DNA of 51,904 nt, from the NCBI GenBank assembly GCA_045646365.1, contig JAZRKP010000054.1:1-51904 (forward strand), given 5' to 3'. Below are positions 1 to 9,338 of the stretch, piece by piece. Position numbers and translations under genes: made by a program. A model generated the notes under the pieces. That model was given only the letters and a program-made list of their open reading frames with translations. It searched no databases and was not told where the DNA came from. The first letter of the stretch is position 1. Every line of letters begins with the position of its first letter. Source of the stretch: SIG454 sp045646365. GTDB lineage: Bacteria; Bacillota; Clostridia; Monoglobales; Monoglobaceae.

Positions 1-531
1 GGAAATGTTGCTATGGACGCGGCAAGGTGTGCTAAAAGGCTTGGTGCTGAAAATGTCTATGTTTTATATAGAAGAAGTGAGGATGAAATGCCGGCAAGGC
101 GTGAGGAAGTTGAACACGCCAAAGAAGAGGAGATTATATTCTCTTTTCTTACCTCTCCTGAGCGAATATTAGGCGAAGACGGATGGGTGAAAGGCGTTGA
201 GTGTATTAAAATGGAACTTGGTGAAGCTGATTCTTCGGGAAGGCGAAGACCTGTTCCTGTAAGCGGAAGTGAGTATGTTATTGATGTTGACTCGGTTGTT
301 ATCGCAATCGGACAAACTCCGAATCCGCTTATTAAAAACACAACACCTGATATTGAGGTAAATCCAAGAGGTTGCATTATCGCTAAGGAAACAACAGGGG
401 AAACAAGTAAAAAAGGCGTGTATGCAGGAGGAGACGCCGTGACGGGTGCGGCAACGGTTATTCTTGCAATGGGAGCAGGAAAATCAGCGGCAAACGCCAT
501 AGATGAGTATTTGAGTAAAGCGGAGGGATAA
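1..531 (+). CDS. gltA: NADPH-dependent glutamate synthase-like oxidoreductase, C-terminal part (5' truncated by window)
   Basis: This is the last 176 residues of a flavin oxidoreductase of the glutamate synthase small-subunit / dihydropyrimidine dehydrogenase A family. It is open from base 1, so the front lies outside the window. The fragment starts inside the NADPH-binding glycine motif (GNVAMDAAR), followed by the paired arginines of YRRSEDEMPAR that usually bind the NADP 2'-phosphate. Near the end come AIGQTPN and VYAGGDAVTGAATV, the closing FAD-domain signature. Such proteins pass electrons from NADPH through FAD and FeS clusters. In Clostridia a single-chain form often sits next to a ferredoxin-NADP reductase subunit (NfnA/NfnB), so NfnB is an alternative identity that the missing N-terminus would settle. 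It is followed two bases later by the Nudix gene. Confidence 0.85.
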   Translation, partial: GNVAMDAARCAKRLGAENVYVLYRRSEDEMPARREEVEHAKEEEIIFSFLTSPERILGEDGWVKGVECIKMELGEADSSGRRRPVPVSGSEYVIDVDSVVIAIGQTPNPLIKNTTPDIEVNPRGCIIAKETTGETSKKGVYAGGDAVTGAATVILAMGAGKSAANAIDEYLSKAEG

Positions 532-533
532 CT

Positions 534-1076
534 GTGGTTTTTGAAGAAAAAACAGTATCATCTGAACATATTTTCAAGGGCAGAATTATTGATGTTAAAC
601 TGGATAAAGTTATGATGCCAAGCGGTGAACTTGCCGACAGAGAAATTGTCGGTCATCCGGGCGGAGTTGGAATTGTTGCAATAACTGACGATAACAAAAT
701 TATTATGGTTAAGCAGTACAGAAAACCGCTTGAAAAGGCGATTTACGAAATCCCGGCAGGAAAGCTTGACCCCAATGAAGAAGTTGAGGTTTGCGGAAAA
801 CGAGAACTTCTGGAGGAAACAGGGGCAACGGCAGAAAATTTTGAGTATCTTGGATTTATGTATCCGTCGCCGGGGTTTACTGATGAGGTGACACATATTT
901 ATCTTGCAACTGGTTTGTCTTTTGGAAACGCAAACCCTGACGATGATGAATTTCTTGATATAGAATTTTTTGATATGGAAACTGTCAAGGAAATGATTAT
1001 GAATAACGAGATAAACGACGGAAAAACGATAATGGGCTTTTTCAAGGCGGTGGAAAGGCTGAAAGGAGGCAAATAA
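534..1076 (+). CDS. Nudix hydrolase, ADP-ribose pyrophosphatase type
   Basis: This 180-residue protein has a perfect Nudix box at residues 76-98 (G-x5-E-x7-RELLEETG-A), the Mg-binding catalytic helix that hydrolyses nucleoside diphosphate derivatives. The length, the upstream PGGVGIVAI strand and the downstream YPSPGFTDE motif match the ADP-ribose/ADP-sugar pyrophosphatase group (NudF-like), which makes ribose 5-phosphate and AMP. The start is GTG, chosen because a GGAGGG ribosome-binding site lies at 522-527 inside the end of the preceding gene. Its stop overlaps the ATG of zapA, so it is co-translated with the division gene. The exact substrate is inferred from the family. Confidence 0.88.
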   Translation: MVFEEKTVSSEHIFKGRIIDVKLDKVMMPSGELADREIVGHPGGVGIVAITDDNKIIMVKQYRKPLEKAIYEIPAGKLDPNEEVEVCGKRELLEETGATAENFEYLGFMYPSPGFTDEVTHIYLATGLSFGNANPDDDEFLDIEFFDMETVKEMIMNNEINDGKTIMGFFKAVERLKGGK

Positions 1077-1366
1077 TGGCTGAAAAGAACAGAGTCAGTG
1101 TTAGGATTGGCGGAATGAATTATACCCTGGTTTCAGAGGATGATGCTGAATATATAAAAAAGGTTGCCGCTCTTGTTGATGACAAAATGAACGAAATCGG
1201 TTCAGCACATAATTGCCTGACCAGTAACAGTAAAGCGGTTCTGACTGCCATAAATATTGCTGATGATTTTCTAAAGCGTAACGATAAGGTTAGAGAGGTC
1301 TTAAACGAGAACGAGGCACTTAAACGACGAATAAGAGAACTGGAATATAAAACAACGAAACGATGA
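1076..1366 (+). CDS. zapA: Cell division protein ZapA
   Basis: This 96-residue protein has the ZapA layout: a short beta-rich head (RVSVRIGGMNYTLVSEDD) followed by a long charged helix with coiled-coil character running to the C-terminus. ZapA binds and bundles FtsZ filaments at midcell. Its start overlaps the Nudix stop and its own stop overlaps the ATG of the U32 gene (ATGA), so three genes are translationally linked. Placement upstream of the maf-mre-min block fits a role in division and shape. Confidence 0.88.
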   Translation: MAEKNRVSVRIGGMNYTLVSEDDAEYIKKVAALVDDKMNEIGSAHNCLTSNSKAVLTAINIADDFLKRNDKVREVLNENEALKRRIRELEYKTTKR

Positions 1367-3429
1367 AAAACGAAAATTGTATGGAACTCCTCGCTCCTGC
1401 GGGGAATATGGAATGTTTAAAGGCGGCGGTTTGGGCAGGAGCAGATGCAGTTTATTTTGCTGGTAAGCTTTTCGGAGCAAGAAGTTATGCAGATAACTTT
1501 TCTGACGAGGAACTGGAAGAGGCGGTTGATTTTTGCCACCTCCACGGCGTTAAAGCTTATATAACAGCGAATACTCTTGTGTCTGACCGTGAAATGCCTG
1601 AAGCTTTGAAGTATGTTAAAATGCTTTGTGAAGTAGGTGTTGATGCCGTAATTGTTCAGGATATGGGACTTTGCAAACTCATTCTTGAAAATTTCCCGGA
1701 ACTGCCTGTCCACGGGAGTACGCAAATGACCGTCCATAATGCAGAGGGTGTTCTCGCTCTTGAAAAAATGGGAATAAGTCAGGTTGTTTTGTCAAGAGAA
1801 CTCTCTCTGAAAGAGATTGAAAATATAAAAGAAAAAACCAATGCAAAGCTTGAAGTGTTTGCCCACGGTGCTCTTTGTATGTGCTATTCCGGACAGTGTT
1901 TGATGAGCAGTGTTTTAGGCGGAAGAAGCGGAAATCGGGGGAAATGTGCTCAGCCTTGCAGACTTGAATACAAAATAAACGATAACCCACAAAAGGGATT
2001 TTATATGAGTCTTAAGGATTTAAGTTCACTTGCTCATATAAATGAACTGAAACGGATAGGTGTTTCATCTCTCAAAATTGAGGGGAGAATGAAAGGGGCA
2101 TCTTATGTTAAAGCCGTTGTGGGGATTTACAGAAAATATATAGATTCGGGAGAAATCCCGTCAAAAGAGGATGTTGAGGCACTTGACAGAATCTTTTTCA
2201 GAGGCGGTCAGACCGACGGTTATCTGACAGGGAAGTTGGGGAAAGAAATGTTTTGCTTTGATAAACCCGATAATCCCTATGAAAAACAGAGCAGAAAGGA
2301 AATTGAAATTCCTTGCGCAGAGAAGAAAATTAAGCTTGATATTATCGCAGAATTTTCCGAGGGTGAAATCCCGAAAGCAACTGTTATCGGTGGAGATATT
2401 TCGGTAACAGCCTGCGGAAATGCCGTTCTTGAAAAAAGCGAAAAGAAGATTGCAGATAGTGAAAACATAAAGGAAAAGCTTAATAAAACGGGTGGAACAA
2501 ATTGGGAGTTTGAAAATATAACAGTTAAAATCAGCGGAAATCCATTTGTTCCGGTTAGCACGGTTAACGAGCTAAGGCGAAATGTTCTTGCTGAATACGA
2601 AACTCGTTTTCTTGGAAAGTTTAAAAGAACTGCCCAATACGAAATTCCTGAGGTTAATAATAAAGAACGGGAAAAGGCAGTGTTTACCTGTCGGGTAAAT
2701 AATCTTGAACAGTTCAGAATTGCCGTTTCGTATGGCTTTGAGGAATTTTATGTACCCGATTATATTTTGATTAAAAATATCGAGGAGTTTTCACCATATA
2801 AGGATAGAATAATTATAGAAACATCTTCCATTATGAAGAATGAGGAAAAGACGAAAAAACGGCTCGAAACATTGAAAAATGCAGAGTTTTGTAAGCTATG
2901 CGTAAATAATATATGCATTGCCGATAACACGGATTTCTCTCTTTATGGAGGAATGAGGCTTAACACATTTAATAGCCAATCCCTTGAGTTTCTAAAAGGG
3001 AAAGAGTTTGAATCAGCAATATTGTCCCCTGAACTTAATATGGGTGCAATACGGGATTTGAAAAAACCGCTGAAAACAGAGGTTATGGTTTATGGACATC
3101 TTCCGCTTATGGTGACGGAAAATTGCATTATAAGAAATAACAATAATTGTCCCTGCGGTAATGATGTTAATTATATTAAGGACAGAAAAGGTGTCAGATT
3201 TCCTGTGATTAAAGATGGGGAAGAATGCAGAAGTGTTGTTCTGAATTCTCTTCCGCTTTATATGGGGGATAAGACGGATGAGATTATAAAATGCGGAGCA
3301 GAGCGACTTTTGGTTTATTTCACAGTGGAGAGTCCGCAAAAGGTAAAGGAAGTTTGCGAAGCATATTTGCTTGGCGGAAGGTTTTGCGACGAATACACAA
3401 GACTGCATTTTAACAAAGGAGTGCTTTGA
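1363..3429 (+). CDS. Peptidase U32 family protein (tRNA/rRNA hydroxylation type)
   Basis: This 688-residue protein begins with the U32 signature ELLAPAGNMECLKAAVWAGADAV. A cysteine-rich core at residues 172-199 (C172, C174, C179, C195, C199) includes GGRSGNRGKCAQPCR. Members with this core include RlhA and TrhP, which hydroxylate rRNA or tRNA, and older collagenase-type annotations. The cysteines probably hold an iron-sulfur or metal site. At 688 residues it is the long form with a C-terminal extension. The start overlaps zapA by four bases. The RNA-modification role is inferred from characterised relatives; the peptidase name is historical. Confidence 0.85.
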   Translation: MKNENCMELLAPAGNMECLKAAVWAGADAVYFAGKLFGARSYADNFSDEELEEAVDFCHLHGVKAYITANTLVSDREMPEALKYVKMLCEVGVDAVIVQDMGLCKLILENFPELPVHGSTQMTVHNAEGVLALEKMGISQVVLSRELSLKEIENIKEKTNAKLEVFAHGALCMCYSGQCLMSSVLGGRSGNRGKCAQPCRLEYKINDNPQKGFYMSLKDLSSLAHINELKRIGVSSLKIEGRMKGASYVKAVVGIYRKYIDSGEIPSKEDVEALDRIFFRGGQTDGYLTGKLGKEMFCFDKPDNPYEKQSRKEIEIPCAEKKIKLDIIAEFSEGEIPKATVIGGDISVTACGNAVLEKSEKKIADSENIKEKLNKTGGTNWEFENITVKISGNPFVPVSTVNELRRNVLAEYETRFLGKFKRTAQYEIPEVNNKEREKAVFTCRVNNLEQFRIAVSYGFEEFYVPDYILIKNIEEFSPYKDRIIIETSSIMKNEEKTKKRLETLKNAEFCKLCVNNICIADNTDFSLYGGMRLNTFNSQSLEFLKGKEFESAILSPELNMGAIRDLKKPLKTEVMVYGHLPLMVTENCIIRNNNNCPCGNDVNYIKDRKGVRFPVIKDGEECRSVVLNSLPLYMGDKTDEIIKCGAERLLVYFTVESPQKVKEVCEAYLLGGRFCDEYTRLHFNKGVL

Positions 3430-3791
3430 TGACAGTTGCGGATAAAATATTAAGCATGGTTCTTATAGCGGTTTCTTTGATTGTAATCGGATGTCAGGGG
3501 CTATGGGCATCGGATGATACTGGGAAGTTGATACAGATAAGTGTTGACGGTGAGATTTACGGGAAATACGAATTCACGGATAAAACCCTTGAAATTGAAA
3601 CCGAGTATGGGAAAAACACCGTTATGATAGACCGAAACTGTGTCTGGATTGAAGATGCGAATTGTCCTGATAAACTTGATGTTAAAGCGGGGAAGATAGA
3701 TAAAACAGGGCAGATGCTTGTGTGCTTGCCAAACCGACTTATGGTTGAGATTGTCGGGGGAAATAAAAAGGTTGATAAGGTGACTTATTGA
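3429..3791 (+). CDS. NusG domain II-containing protein
   Basis: This 120-residue protein has one N-terminal membrane-spanning or signal segment (about residues 5-25) and a small beta domain resembling NusG domain II. The motif NCVWIEDANCPDKLDV followed by GQMLVCLPNRLMVEI is typical of this family, whose function is unknown. The ATG at 3429 overlaps the preceding stop and has AAAGGAG about seven bases upstream; an in-frame TTG one codon earlier is less likely. It is followed directly by a Gx-type membrane protein, a pairing I recognise from many Clostridia. The protein is probably exported or membrane anchored. Confidence 0.75.
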   Translation: MTVADKILSMVLIAVSLIVIGCQGLWASDDTGKLIQISVDGEIYGKYEFTDKTLEIETEYGKNTVMIDRNCVWIEDANCPDKLDVKAGKIDKTGQMLVCLPNRLMVEIVGGNKKVDKVTY

Positions 3792-4315
3792 TGAAACTGA
3801 TAGATAAATCTAAAATGAACGCACCGAAAAAGCTTGTTATAACTGCGTTTTTAGTGGCTCTGGGAATTGTTCTTCAAATTGTTGAAGGAATGTTTAATGT
3901 TTTTTCTGTTCCGGGAGGGAAACTGGGGATTGCAAATATAGTTTCTCTTGTCGATTTGTTTTTGTTCTCAGGTGGAAATGCGGTTACTGTTGCTATTATA
4001 AGAGCAGTTCTCGGAAGCTTTCTCTATGGCGGAGTAAATACTCTCCCATATAGTCTGTGTGGTGCAATTTTTGCAACATATGCAATGTGGGGAGCGAAAG
4101 TGGCGTTTTATCCGAAACTTTCGATTGTGGGAATCAGCGTGGTAGGTGCATTTTTCCACAATCTTGCACAGATTATTGTTGCAACGGTTGTGTTTGAAAG
4201 TGCTAATCTGTTTTATTATCTGCCCGTTCTGACAATAGTCGGAACAATAGGCGGAGTTATTACGGGTTATGTGGCCCAGTTATTTTGTAAAAAGACAGGA
4301 TTGATAAAAATATGA
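3791..4315 (+). CDS. Gx transporter family / heptaprenyl diphosphate synthase component I-like membrane protein
   Basis: This is a 174-residue hydrophobic protein with about five membrane segments and the family motif VPGGKLGIANIVSLVDLF, shared with ECF-type S components. Databases often call the family heptaprenyl diphosphate synthase component I, but the sequence looks like a small integral transporter subunit rather than a prenyl transferase; no DDxxD motif is visible. The ATG at 3791 overlaps the TGA of the NusG-II gene (TGATG), and an AAGGTG ribosome-binding site lies upstream. Its last bases overlap the maf start. The substrate is unknown. Confidence 0.75.
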   Translation: MKLIDKSKMNAPKKLVITAFLVALGIVLQIVEGMFNVFSVPGGKLGIANIVSLVDLFLFSGGNAVTVAIIRAVLGSFLYGGVNTLPYSLCGAIFATYAMWGAKVAFYPKLSIVGISVVGAFFHNLAQIIVATVVFESANLFYYLPVLTIVGTIGGVITGYVAQLFCKKTGLIKI

Positions 4316-4899
4316 AGAAGATAATTCTTGGCTCTCAATCGCCAAGACGAAAAGAACTGCTTGAAAATGCGGGGATTGAGTTTGAAATTCTGACTGCAGA
4401 CGGTGAAGAGATTGTTGATGAAAATTTATCTTTTCATCAGGTTGTTGAGTCTCTGGCACAGCAGAAAAATCAGCAGGTGTCAGAAAATCCTGCTTGTCCC
4501 GATGATGCGGTTGTTATAACGGCTGATACTATGGTCGTGTGCGACGGCGAGATAATGGGAAAGCCGAAGAATGATGAAGATGCAAGACGAATGCTTGAAA
4601 TGCTGAGCGGAAATACTCATAGTGTATTGACGGGATATTGTATTCTGGACAGAGAAAGCGGAAAAAAGGCATCTGGTGTTGCTGAAACGAAAGTAAAATT
4701 CAGGGACCTTGATGAAGAGGAAATTGAAAAATATATAAAGACCGGTGAACCTAAAGATAAAGCAGGTGCTTATGGGATTCAGCTGAGAGCGTCAATGTTT
4801 GTTGAGGAAATCCACGGGGATTATTTTAATATAGTCGGTCTCCCTGTTGAAAAAATATGTAAATTATTAAAAGAGGAATTTGAAATATCCCTTTTATGA
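4312..4899 (+). CDS. maf: Maf-type nucleoside triphosphate pyrophosphatase
   Basis: This 195-residue protein opens with the Maf signature GSQSPRRKELL at residues 7-17. The ADTMV catalytic aspartate is near residue 72, followed by GKPKN at 83-87. Maf proteins hydrolyse dTTP, UTP or modified NTPs to monophosphates, and overexpression blocks septation in Bacillus. The gene overlaps the Gx gene by four bases and leads into mreB, the classic maf-mreBCD order. Length and motifs are complete. Confidence 0.92.
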   Translation: MKKIILGSQSPRRKELLENAGIEFEILTADGEEIVDENLSFHQVVESLAQQKNQQVSENPACPDDAVVITADTMVVCDGEIMGKPKNDEDARRMLEMLSGNTHSVLTGYCILDRESGKKASGVAETKVKFRDLDEEEIEKYIKTGEPKDKAGAYGIQLRASMFVEEIHGDYFNIVGLPVEKICKLLKEEFEISLL

Positions 4900-4934
4900 G
4901 ATAAAGATAAAATTATTAAGAAAGAGTGATTATT

Positions 4935-5930
4935 ATGCCATTGGAAATCGGAATTGATCTTGGAACATCAAATACAACTATTTGTCAGAAAGACACAGTT
5001 ATTCTTTCTGAGCCGTCAGTTGTTGCTATAAACGAAACAGACGGAAGTGTTGCGGCGGTTGGTAGTTCTGCAAAGGAAATGCTTGGACGAACACACAAAA
5101 ATCTTTGTGCTATAACTCCTGTTAAAGAAGGGGTTATTGCGAATTTTGATACAACAGTATCAATGCTTAAATCTTTTATTAAAAAGGTTACTAAAAATTC
5201 ATTCTTCCGCCCCAGAGTGGTTATGGCTATTCCTGCCTGTGTGTCTGAGGTTGAAAAGAGAGCTATAAAAGAAGCCGGAATGGCGGCAGGGGCAAAGGAA
5301 GTATTTTTGATTGAAGAGCCTATGGCGGCGGCAATAGGTGCCGGAATTGAGGTTTCAAGACCTATTGGCTCTATGATAGTTGATATCGGCGGCGGAGTTA
5401 CGGAAATCGCGGTTATTTCGCTGGGTGGAATAGTTGTTTCAAACTCTGTTAAGGCGGCAGGAAACAGCTTTGATGAGGATATTATCAACTATATGAAGAA
5501 AAAATATAACCTGAGTCTTGGAACAATAACGGCTGAAGAGGTTAAAATTCAGATTGGCTCAGCTTGTCCGCTAAAGGATGAAATAACAATGGAGGTGCAC
5601 GGAAGAGACAGTGTTTCGGGACTTCCTAAGAATGTTGCTGTAAGTTCAGCTGAAATCCGAGAAGCAATCTCTGAAAGCCTTGAAATTATAATTGACGGAA
5701 TTAAGTCAGTTCTGGAAAAAACTCCGCCTGAACTTGCGGCAGATATATATGAAACAGGTATAGTTCTCTCAGGTGGCGGAGCAACTCTTAAAGGTCTTGG
5801 TATGCTCATAAACAAGAATATTGATATTCCTGTTTATATCGCTGAGGACCCGCTTAACTGTGTTGCTATCGGAACAGGCAGAGCGGCGACTGATGTTAAG
5901 AAGATGAAAGGTATTTTCCTTGGTGACTAA
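4935..5930 (+). CDS. mreB: Rod shape-determining protein MreB
   Basis: This 331-residue actin-fold ATPase polymerises under the membrane to guide lateral wall synthesis. Visible motifs are the first phosphate loop (GIDLGTSNTTI), the connecting strand EEPMAAAIGAG, the second phosphate loop (VDIGGGVTEIAVISLGG) and the adenosine loop (LSGGGATLKGL). I chose ATG 4935 over the upstream in-frame GTG at 4926 because AAGAAAGAG at 4917-4925 sits nine bases before the ATG but directly abuts the GTG. It is followed by mreC, mreD and the PBP2 gene on the same strand. Confidence 0.93.
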   Translation: MPLEIGIDLGTSNTTICQKDTVILSEPSVVAINETDGSVAAVGSSAKEMLGRTHKNLCAITPVKEGVIANFDTTVSMLKSFIKKVTKNSFFRPRVVMAIPACVSEVEKRAIKEAGMAAGAKEVFLIEEPMAAAIGAGIEVSRPIGSMIVDIGGGVTEIAVISLGGIVVSNSVKAAGNSFDEDIINYMKKKYNLSLGTITAEEVKIQIGSACPLKDEITMEVHGRDSVSGLPKNVAVSSAEIREAISESLEIIIDGIKSVLEKTPPELAADIYETGIVLSGGGATLKGLGMLINKNIDIPVYIAEDPLNCVAIGTGRAATDVKKMKGIFLGD

Positions 5931-5951
5931 TATTTACTTGGAGCGATTTGA

Positions 5952-6800
5952 ATGAAAAGAATTTTCGGAAACAAAATTTTTATTCTCCTTCTTAGTATAA
6001 CTGTATCGGTAAGCGTGATTGCAGGGGTTATCAATGCAACAAAAACCAAATCAACCTTTATGGGGAATGTTGCAATGGTTACTGTAACACCAATCCAGAA
6101 CGCCTGCACATGGGTGGGCAGAAAAGTGAGCGAGTTTTTCGGTTACTTTGAAAGTATGGACAAAATCAAGGCGGAAAACAAAAAACTTAAATCTGATAAT
6201 AAAAAGCATAATGCGGATAAACAGAGGATAGAACAACTCAGTAAAGAAAATAATGAACTTCGCAGTATGCTTGCTTTGGCAGAGGCAAATCCTGAGCTTG
6301 AACTTACTGCGGCAGAGGTTGTTTCAAGAAGTGCATCTAACTGGTACGAAGGCTTTGTTATTGATAAAGGCAGTGCTGACGGACTCAAGATTGGTCAAGG
6401 TGTTATAACTGCGGAAAATGTTCTTGTTGGGAGAATAAGTGATATAGGCTCAACATGGGCGAGAGTTACGGCGGTTACAGACTCAGGGCACAGCGTTGGA
6501 GCAAGGATTATCCGCTCTGGTGATTTAGGGATTGTTGAAGGCGATGCGTCACTTTCAGGAGGCGGACAATGCAGATTATCGTTTATCTCTAAAAATAATG
6601 ATATCGTTGTCGGTGATTACCTTGAAACATCCGGGCTTGGCGGTGTCTATCCAAAGGGGATAGAAATCGGTAAAGTTGTTGAGATTAAGTCTGAAGTTCA
6701 GGGTATATCTCAGTATGCGGTGGTTGATATATCGGTGGATATTGAAAATGCCTCAAAGGTTATGGTTATAAGGAATACAGTTGATTCAACGGATAAATAG
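5952..6800 (+). CDS. mreC: Rod shape-determining protein MreC
   Basis: This 282-residue protein has one N-terminal membrane helix (about residues 8-27), a lysine-rich coiled coil (about 70-110) and a periplasm-type beta domain with ASNWYEGFVIDKGS, GVITAENVLVGRI and the C-terminal SGLGGVYPKGIEIGKV signature. MreC links MreB to the elongation penicillin-binding protein. It lies 21 bases after mreB and 8 bases before mreD. The length is normal for the family. Confidence 0.92.
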   Translation: MKRIFGNKIFILLLSITVSVSVIAGVINATKTKSTFMGNVAMVTVTPIQNACTWVGRKVSEFFGYFESMDKIKAENKKLKSDNKKHNADKQRIEQLSKENNELRSMLALAEANPELELTAAEVVSRSASNWYEGFVIDKGSADGLKIGQGVITAENVLVGRISDIGSTWARVTAVTDSGHSVGARIIRSGDLGIVEGDASLSGGGQCRLSFISKNNDIVVGDYLETSGLGGVYPKGIEIGKVVEIKSEVQGISQYAVVDISVDIENASKVMVIRNTVDSTDK

Positions 6801-6808
6801 GTGGTTAT

Positions 6809-7291
6809 ATGAAAGCAACACTTCATTCGGTATATTTGCTTCTGGCAACAATGCTTGCGCCGACTCTCTTTGCAGTTATTGAAATCTGCGGAGTTAAGCC
6901 GAATTTGTTTCTCATATATCTTGTTTTTTCGGGATTTTATGTTGAACAGAAAGAGGCAATTCGGCTCGGACTTGTGTTCGGATTGGTATACGATATTATA
7001 GTCGGCTCAACCTTGGGGGTTAACACAATTCTCTTTATGTTTGTGTGTTTCCTGACAGTGCTGTTTTGCGAGAACCTTATAAGACGCAGTAATGCTCTGC
7101 TTTCTGTTTTGTGTGTGGCTGTATGGACTGTTGTAGTTGAGGCGATTAACTTTGCATTTTCAGATGTAACCGGTTTTTGGAATTGTGCATTGGTGATAGG
7201 GATTGAAGCTCTTTATAACGGAATAGTTATGTTGCTTATATATATACCGCTCAGCAATCTCTTTAAAAGGTTGTACGAAGAAAAAAGGTGA
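6809..7291 (+). CDS. mreD: Rod shape-determining protein MreD
   Basis: This 160-residue protein is almost entirely hydrophobic with four to five predicted membrane helices. The segment KEAIRLGLVFGLVYDIIVGSTLG resembles the conserved MreD glycine-rich helix. MreD is an integral partner of MreC and the elongasome. Identity rests largely on position between mreC and the PBP2 gene, since family conservation is low. Its TGA overlaps the GTG start of the next gene (GTGA). Confidence 0.88.
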   Translation: MKATLHSVYLLLATMLAPTLFAVIEICGVKPNLFLIYLVFSGFYVEQKEAIRLGLVFGLVYDIIVGSTLGVNTILFMFVCFLTVLFCENLIRRSNALLSVLCVAVWTVVVEAINFAFSDVTGFWNCALVIGIEALYNGIVMLLIYIPLSNLFKRLYEEKR

Positions 7292-9324
7292 ATGAATTGG
7301 AAAATAGAAATGTCAGACACAGATATATAATTCTCGGTGTGTTTTTGTTTGCTTTCGTGGTCTTGTTTATCTTTGTCCTTTTTAATCTTCAGGTTATAAA
7401 CGGCGAAGAAAATCAGGAAAAGATAATAAACCAGACAGAGCGTTCTTATCCTATAAAAGCATCAAGAGGTGAAATTCTTGATACCTATGGCAGACCTATG
7501 GTCACTAATCGTATGGGTTACTATATAAGAATTCAGAGTGTTGGTGCAGATGATAATAAGCTTAATGAAACCATAAGCGTTCTTCTTGATATTGTGAAGA
7601 AAAACGGAGCCGAATTTGTAGACGAGTTCCCTATAAAGGGGAATCCGCCAATCTTTGAGTTTGATAAAGATAAGGAAAAGCAGATTAAAAAGTGGAAAGA
7701 AGAAAACGAGTTTCCGCTGAGCTATTCGGAATCTAAAATTCTGGATAAGCTTGCGGAAAAATACGGCGTTTCAGAAATATATACCGGCGAGATGAGACGG
7801 GATATTATCGCTGTCCGCTATGAAATGGAAAAGAAACGGTTCGGGGTGACAAACCCGTATACCTTTGCAACAGATGTATCAATGGAAATTCTTCATCAGG
7901 TGTCGGAGCGAAGCTTTGAAATGACGGGAGTTTCAGTTGAAATTGAACCTGTAAGACAGTATGTTAACGGCTCAATGGCAGTTCATATTTTGGGAAGAAC
8001 AGGTATAATTTATGCCGAAGAATACGAAAAACTTAAAAATGACGGCTATGGAATGAATGATGTTATCGGCAAGGACGGCATAGAGAAAATTCTTGAAGCT
8101 TATCTTAAGGGAAAAGACGGCTCTATGATGGTAAGACAGAATAAAAGAGGAAGTGTGGAAAAAGTATTAAACGAAATCCCGCCTCAAACTGATAATTACG
8201 CAGTTCTTACTATCGACTCAAAGCTTCAGGAAATTACGGAAAAGGCACTTGCGGAAAATATTGCAGCGGCAAGAGCAGATAAAGGTCCTGATGCACTTAG
8301 TGGTGCAGCCATTGCGATTGATGTTAAAACGGGCGGTGTTCTGGCTATCGCCTCTTATCCGTCTTATGACCCGACTAATTATAATGAGGATTATAATACA
8401 TTGGTTAAGGATAACACAAAACCATTGTTTAACAGAGCTTTAAGCGGAGCATATACTCCCGGCTCAACTTTTAAACCGCTTGTGGCAGTTGCGGCTTTGG
8501 AAGAAGGTATTGTTACTCCGAAAAGTACAATAACCTGTGACGGCGTTTATAAATATTACGCTCCGTCATATCAGCCAACTTGCCTTATCTGGAAGAGTGG
8601 AAAAACCCACGGACCTTTGAATGTATCAGAGGCAATCGGGGTGTCCTGTAACTGCTATTTTTACGAAGCAGGACGATTGGTGGGAATTGATAAAATAAAT
8701 AAATATGCAAAAGCGTTTGGTCTTGGTGAGGAAACAGGGATTGAACTTTATGAAGAACTTGGTATCGTTGCAGGCCCGAAATATCGTGAAAAACTTGATA
8801 TGGCGTGGTATCCGGGCGATGTTTTGCAGGCGGCAATCGGACAGTCGGATAATATGTTTACTCCGGCACAGCTTGCAAGCTATATTACAACAATTTTGAA
8901 TAAAGGAACAAGGAAACAACTTCATATAATCAAGGAAATAAGAGAATACGAAACAGATGATATAGTCTATAAAGCGGAACCGAAAATCTTATCCGAACTC
9001 AGAATAAAAGACAGCACATATGAGGCGGTTAAAGACGGAATGAGACGAGTTACGGGAGACGGAACTGCTTCGGCGGTGTTTGAAAATTTCCCCATTGAGG
9101 TTGGTGGAAAGACAGGAACTGCTGAGGTGAGCAGAGGCAGTGATAATGTTTTGTTTGTTGGCTTTGCTCCTTATGATAATCCACAGATTGCAGTTGCAGT
9201 TGTTATTGAACACGGTGCGTCCAGCCGATATGCTGCGAATATAGGCAGAGAAATGTTTGCCTCTTACCTGGGGGTTAATGAGGTTTTGGACAGTATCGTG
9301 TTACCAAACAGAATTTTAAGATAG
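7288..9324 (+). CDS. mrdA: Penicillin-binding protein 2 (elongation transpeptidase)
   Basis: This 678-residue protein has a single N-terminal membrane anchor (about residues 13-33), a dimerisation domain and a C-terminal transpeptidase domain. All three active-site motifs are present: S393-T-F-K396 (context TPGSTFKP), S453-C-N455 and K608-T-G-T. It crosslinks lateral wall peptidoglycan with the MreBCD/RodA complex and is the target of beta-lactams. The start is GTG overlapping the mreD stop; no better ATG is available in frame. No rodA is seen in the window. Confidence 0.93.
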   Translation: MNELENRNVRHRYIILGVFLFAFVVLFIFVLFNLQVINGEENQEKIINQTERSYPIKASRGEILDTYGRPMVTNRMGYYIRIQSVGADDNKLNETISVLLDIVKKNGAEFVDEFPIKGNPPIFEFDKDKEKQIKKWKEENEFPLSYSESKILDKLAEKYGVSEIYTGEMRRDIIAVRYEMEKKRFGVTNPYTFATDVSMEILHQVSERSFEMTGVSVEIEPVRQYVNGSMAVHILGRTGIIYAEEYEKLKNDGYGMNDVIGKDGIEKILEAYLKGKDGSMMVRQNKRGSVEKVLNEIPPQTDNYAVLTIDSKLQEITEKALAENIAAARADKGPDALSGAAIAIDVKTGGVLAIASYPSYDPTNYNEDYNTLVKDNTKPLFNRALSGAYTPGSTFKPLVAVAALEEGIVTPKSTITCDGVYKYYAPSYQPTCLIWKSGKTHGPLNVSEAIGVSCNCYFYEAGRLVGIDKINKYAKAFGLGEETGIELYEELGIVAGPKYREKLDMAWYPGDVLQAAIGQSDNMFTPAQLASYITTILNKGTRKQLHIIKEIREYETDDIVYKAEPKILSELRIKDSTYEAVKDGMRRVTGDGTASAVFENFPIEVGGKTGTAEVSRGSDNVLFVGFAPYDNPQIAVAVVIEHGASSRYAANIGREMFASYLGVNEVLDSIVLPNRILR

Positions 9325-9338
9325 AAAGGAAAATGAAA

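Noticed and set aside
4985..5488. 167-codon minus-strand frame inside mreB
   Set aside because: It is the antisense shadow of mreB, with Ser/Ile/Pro-rich composition typical of such shadows.
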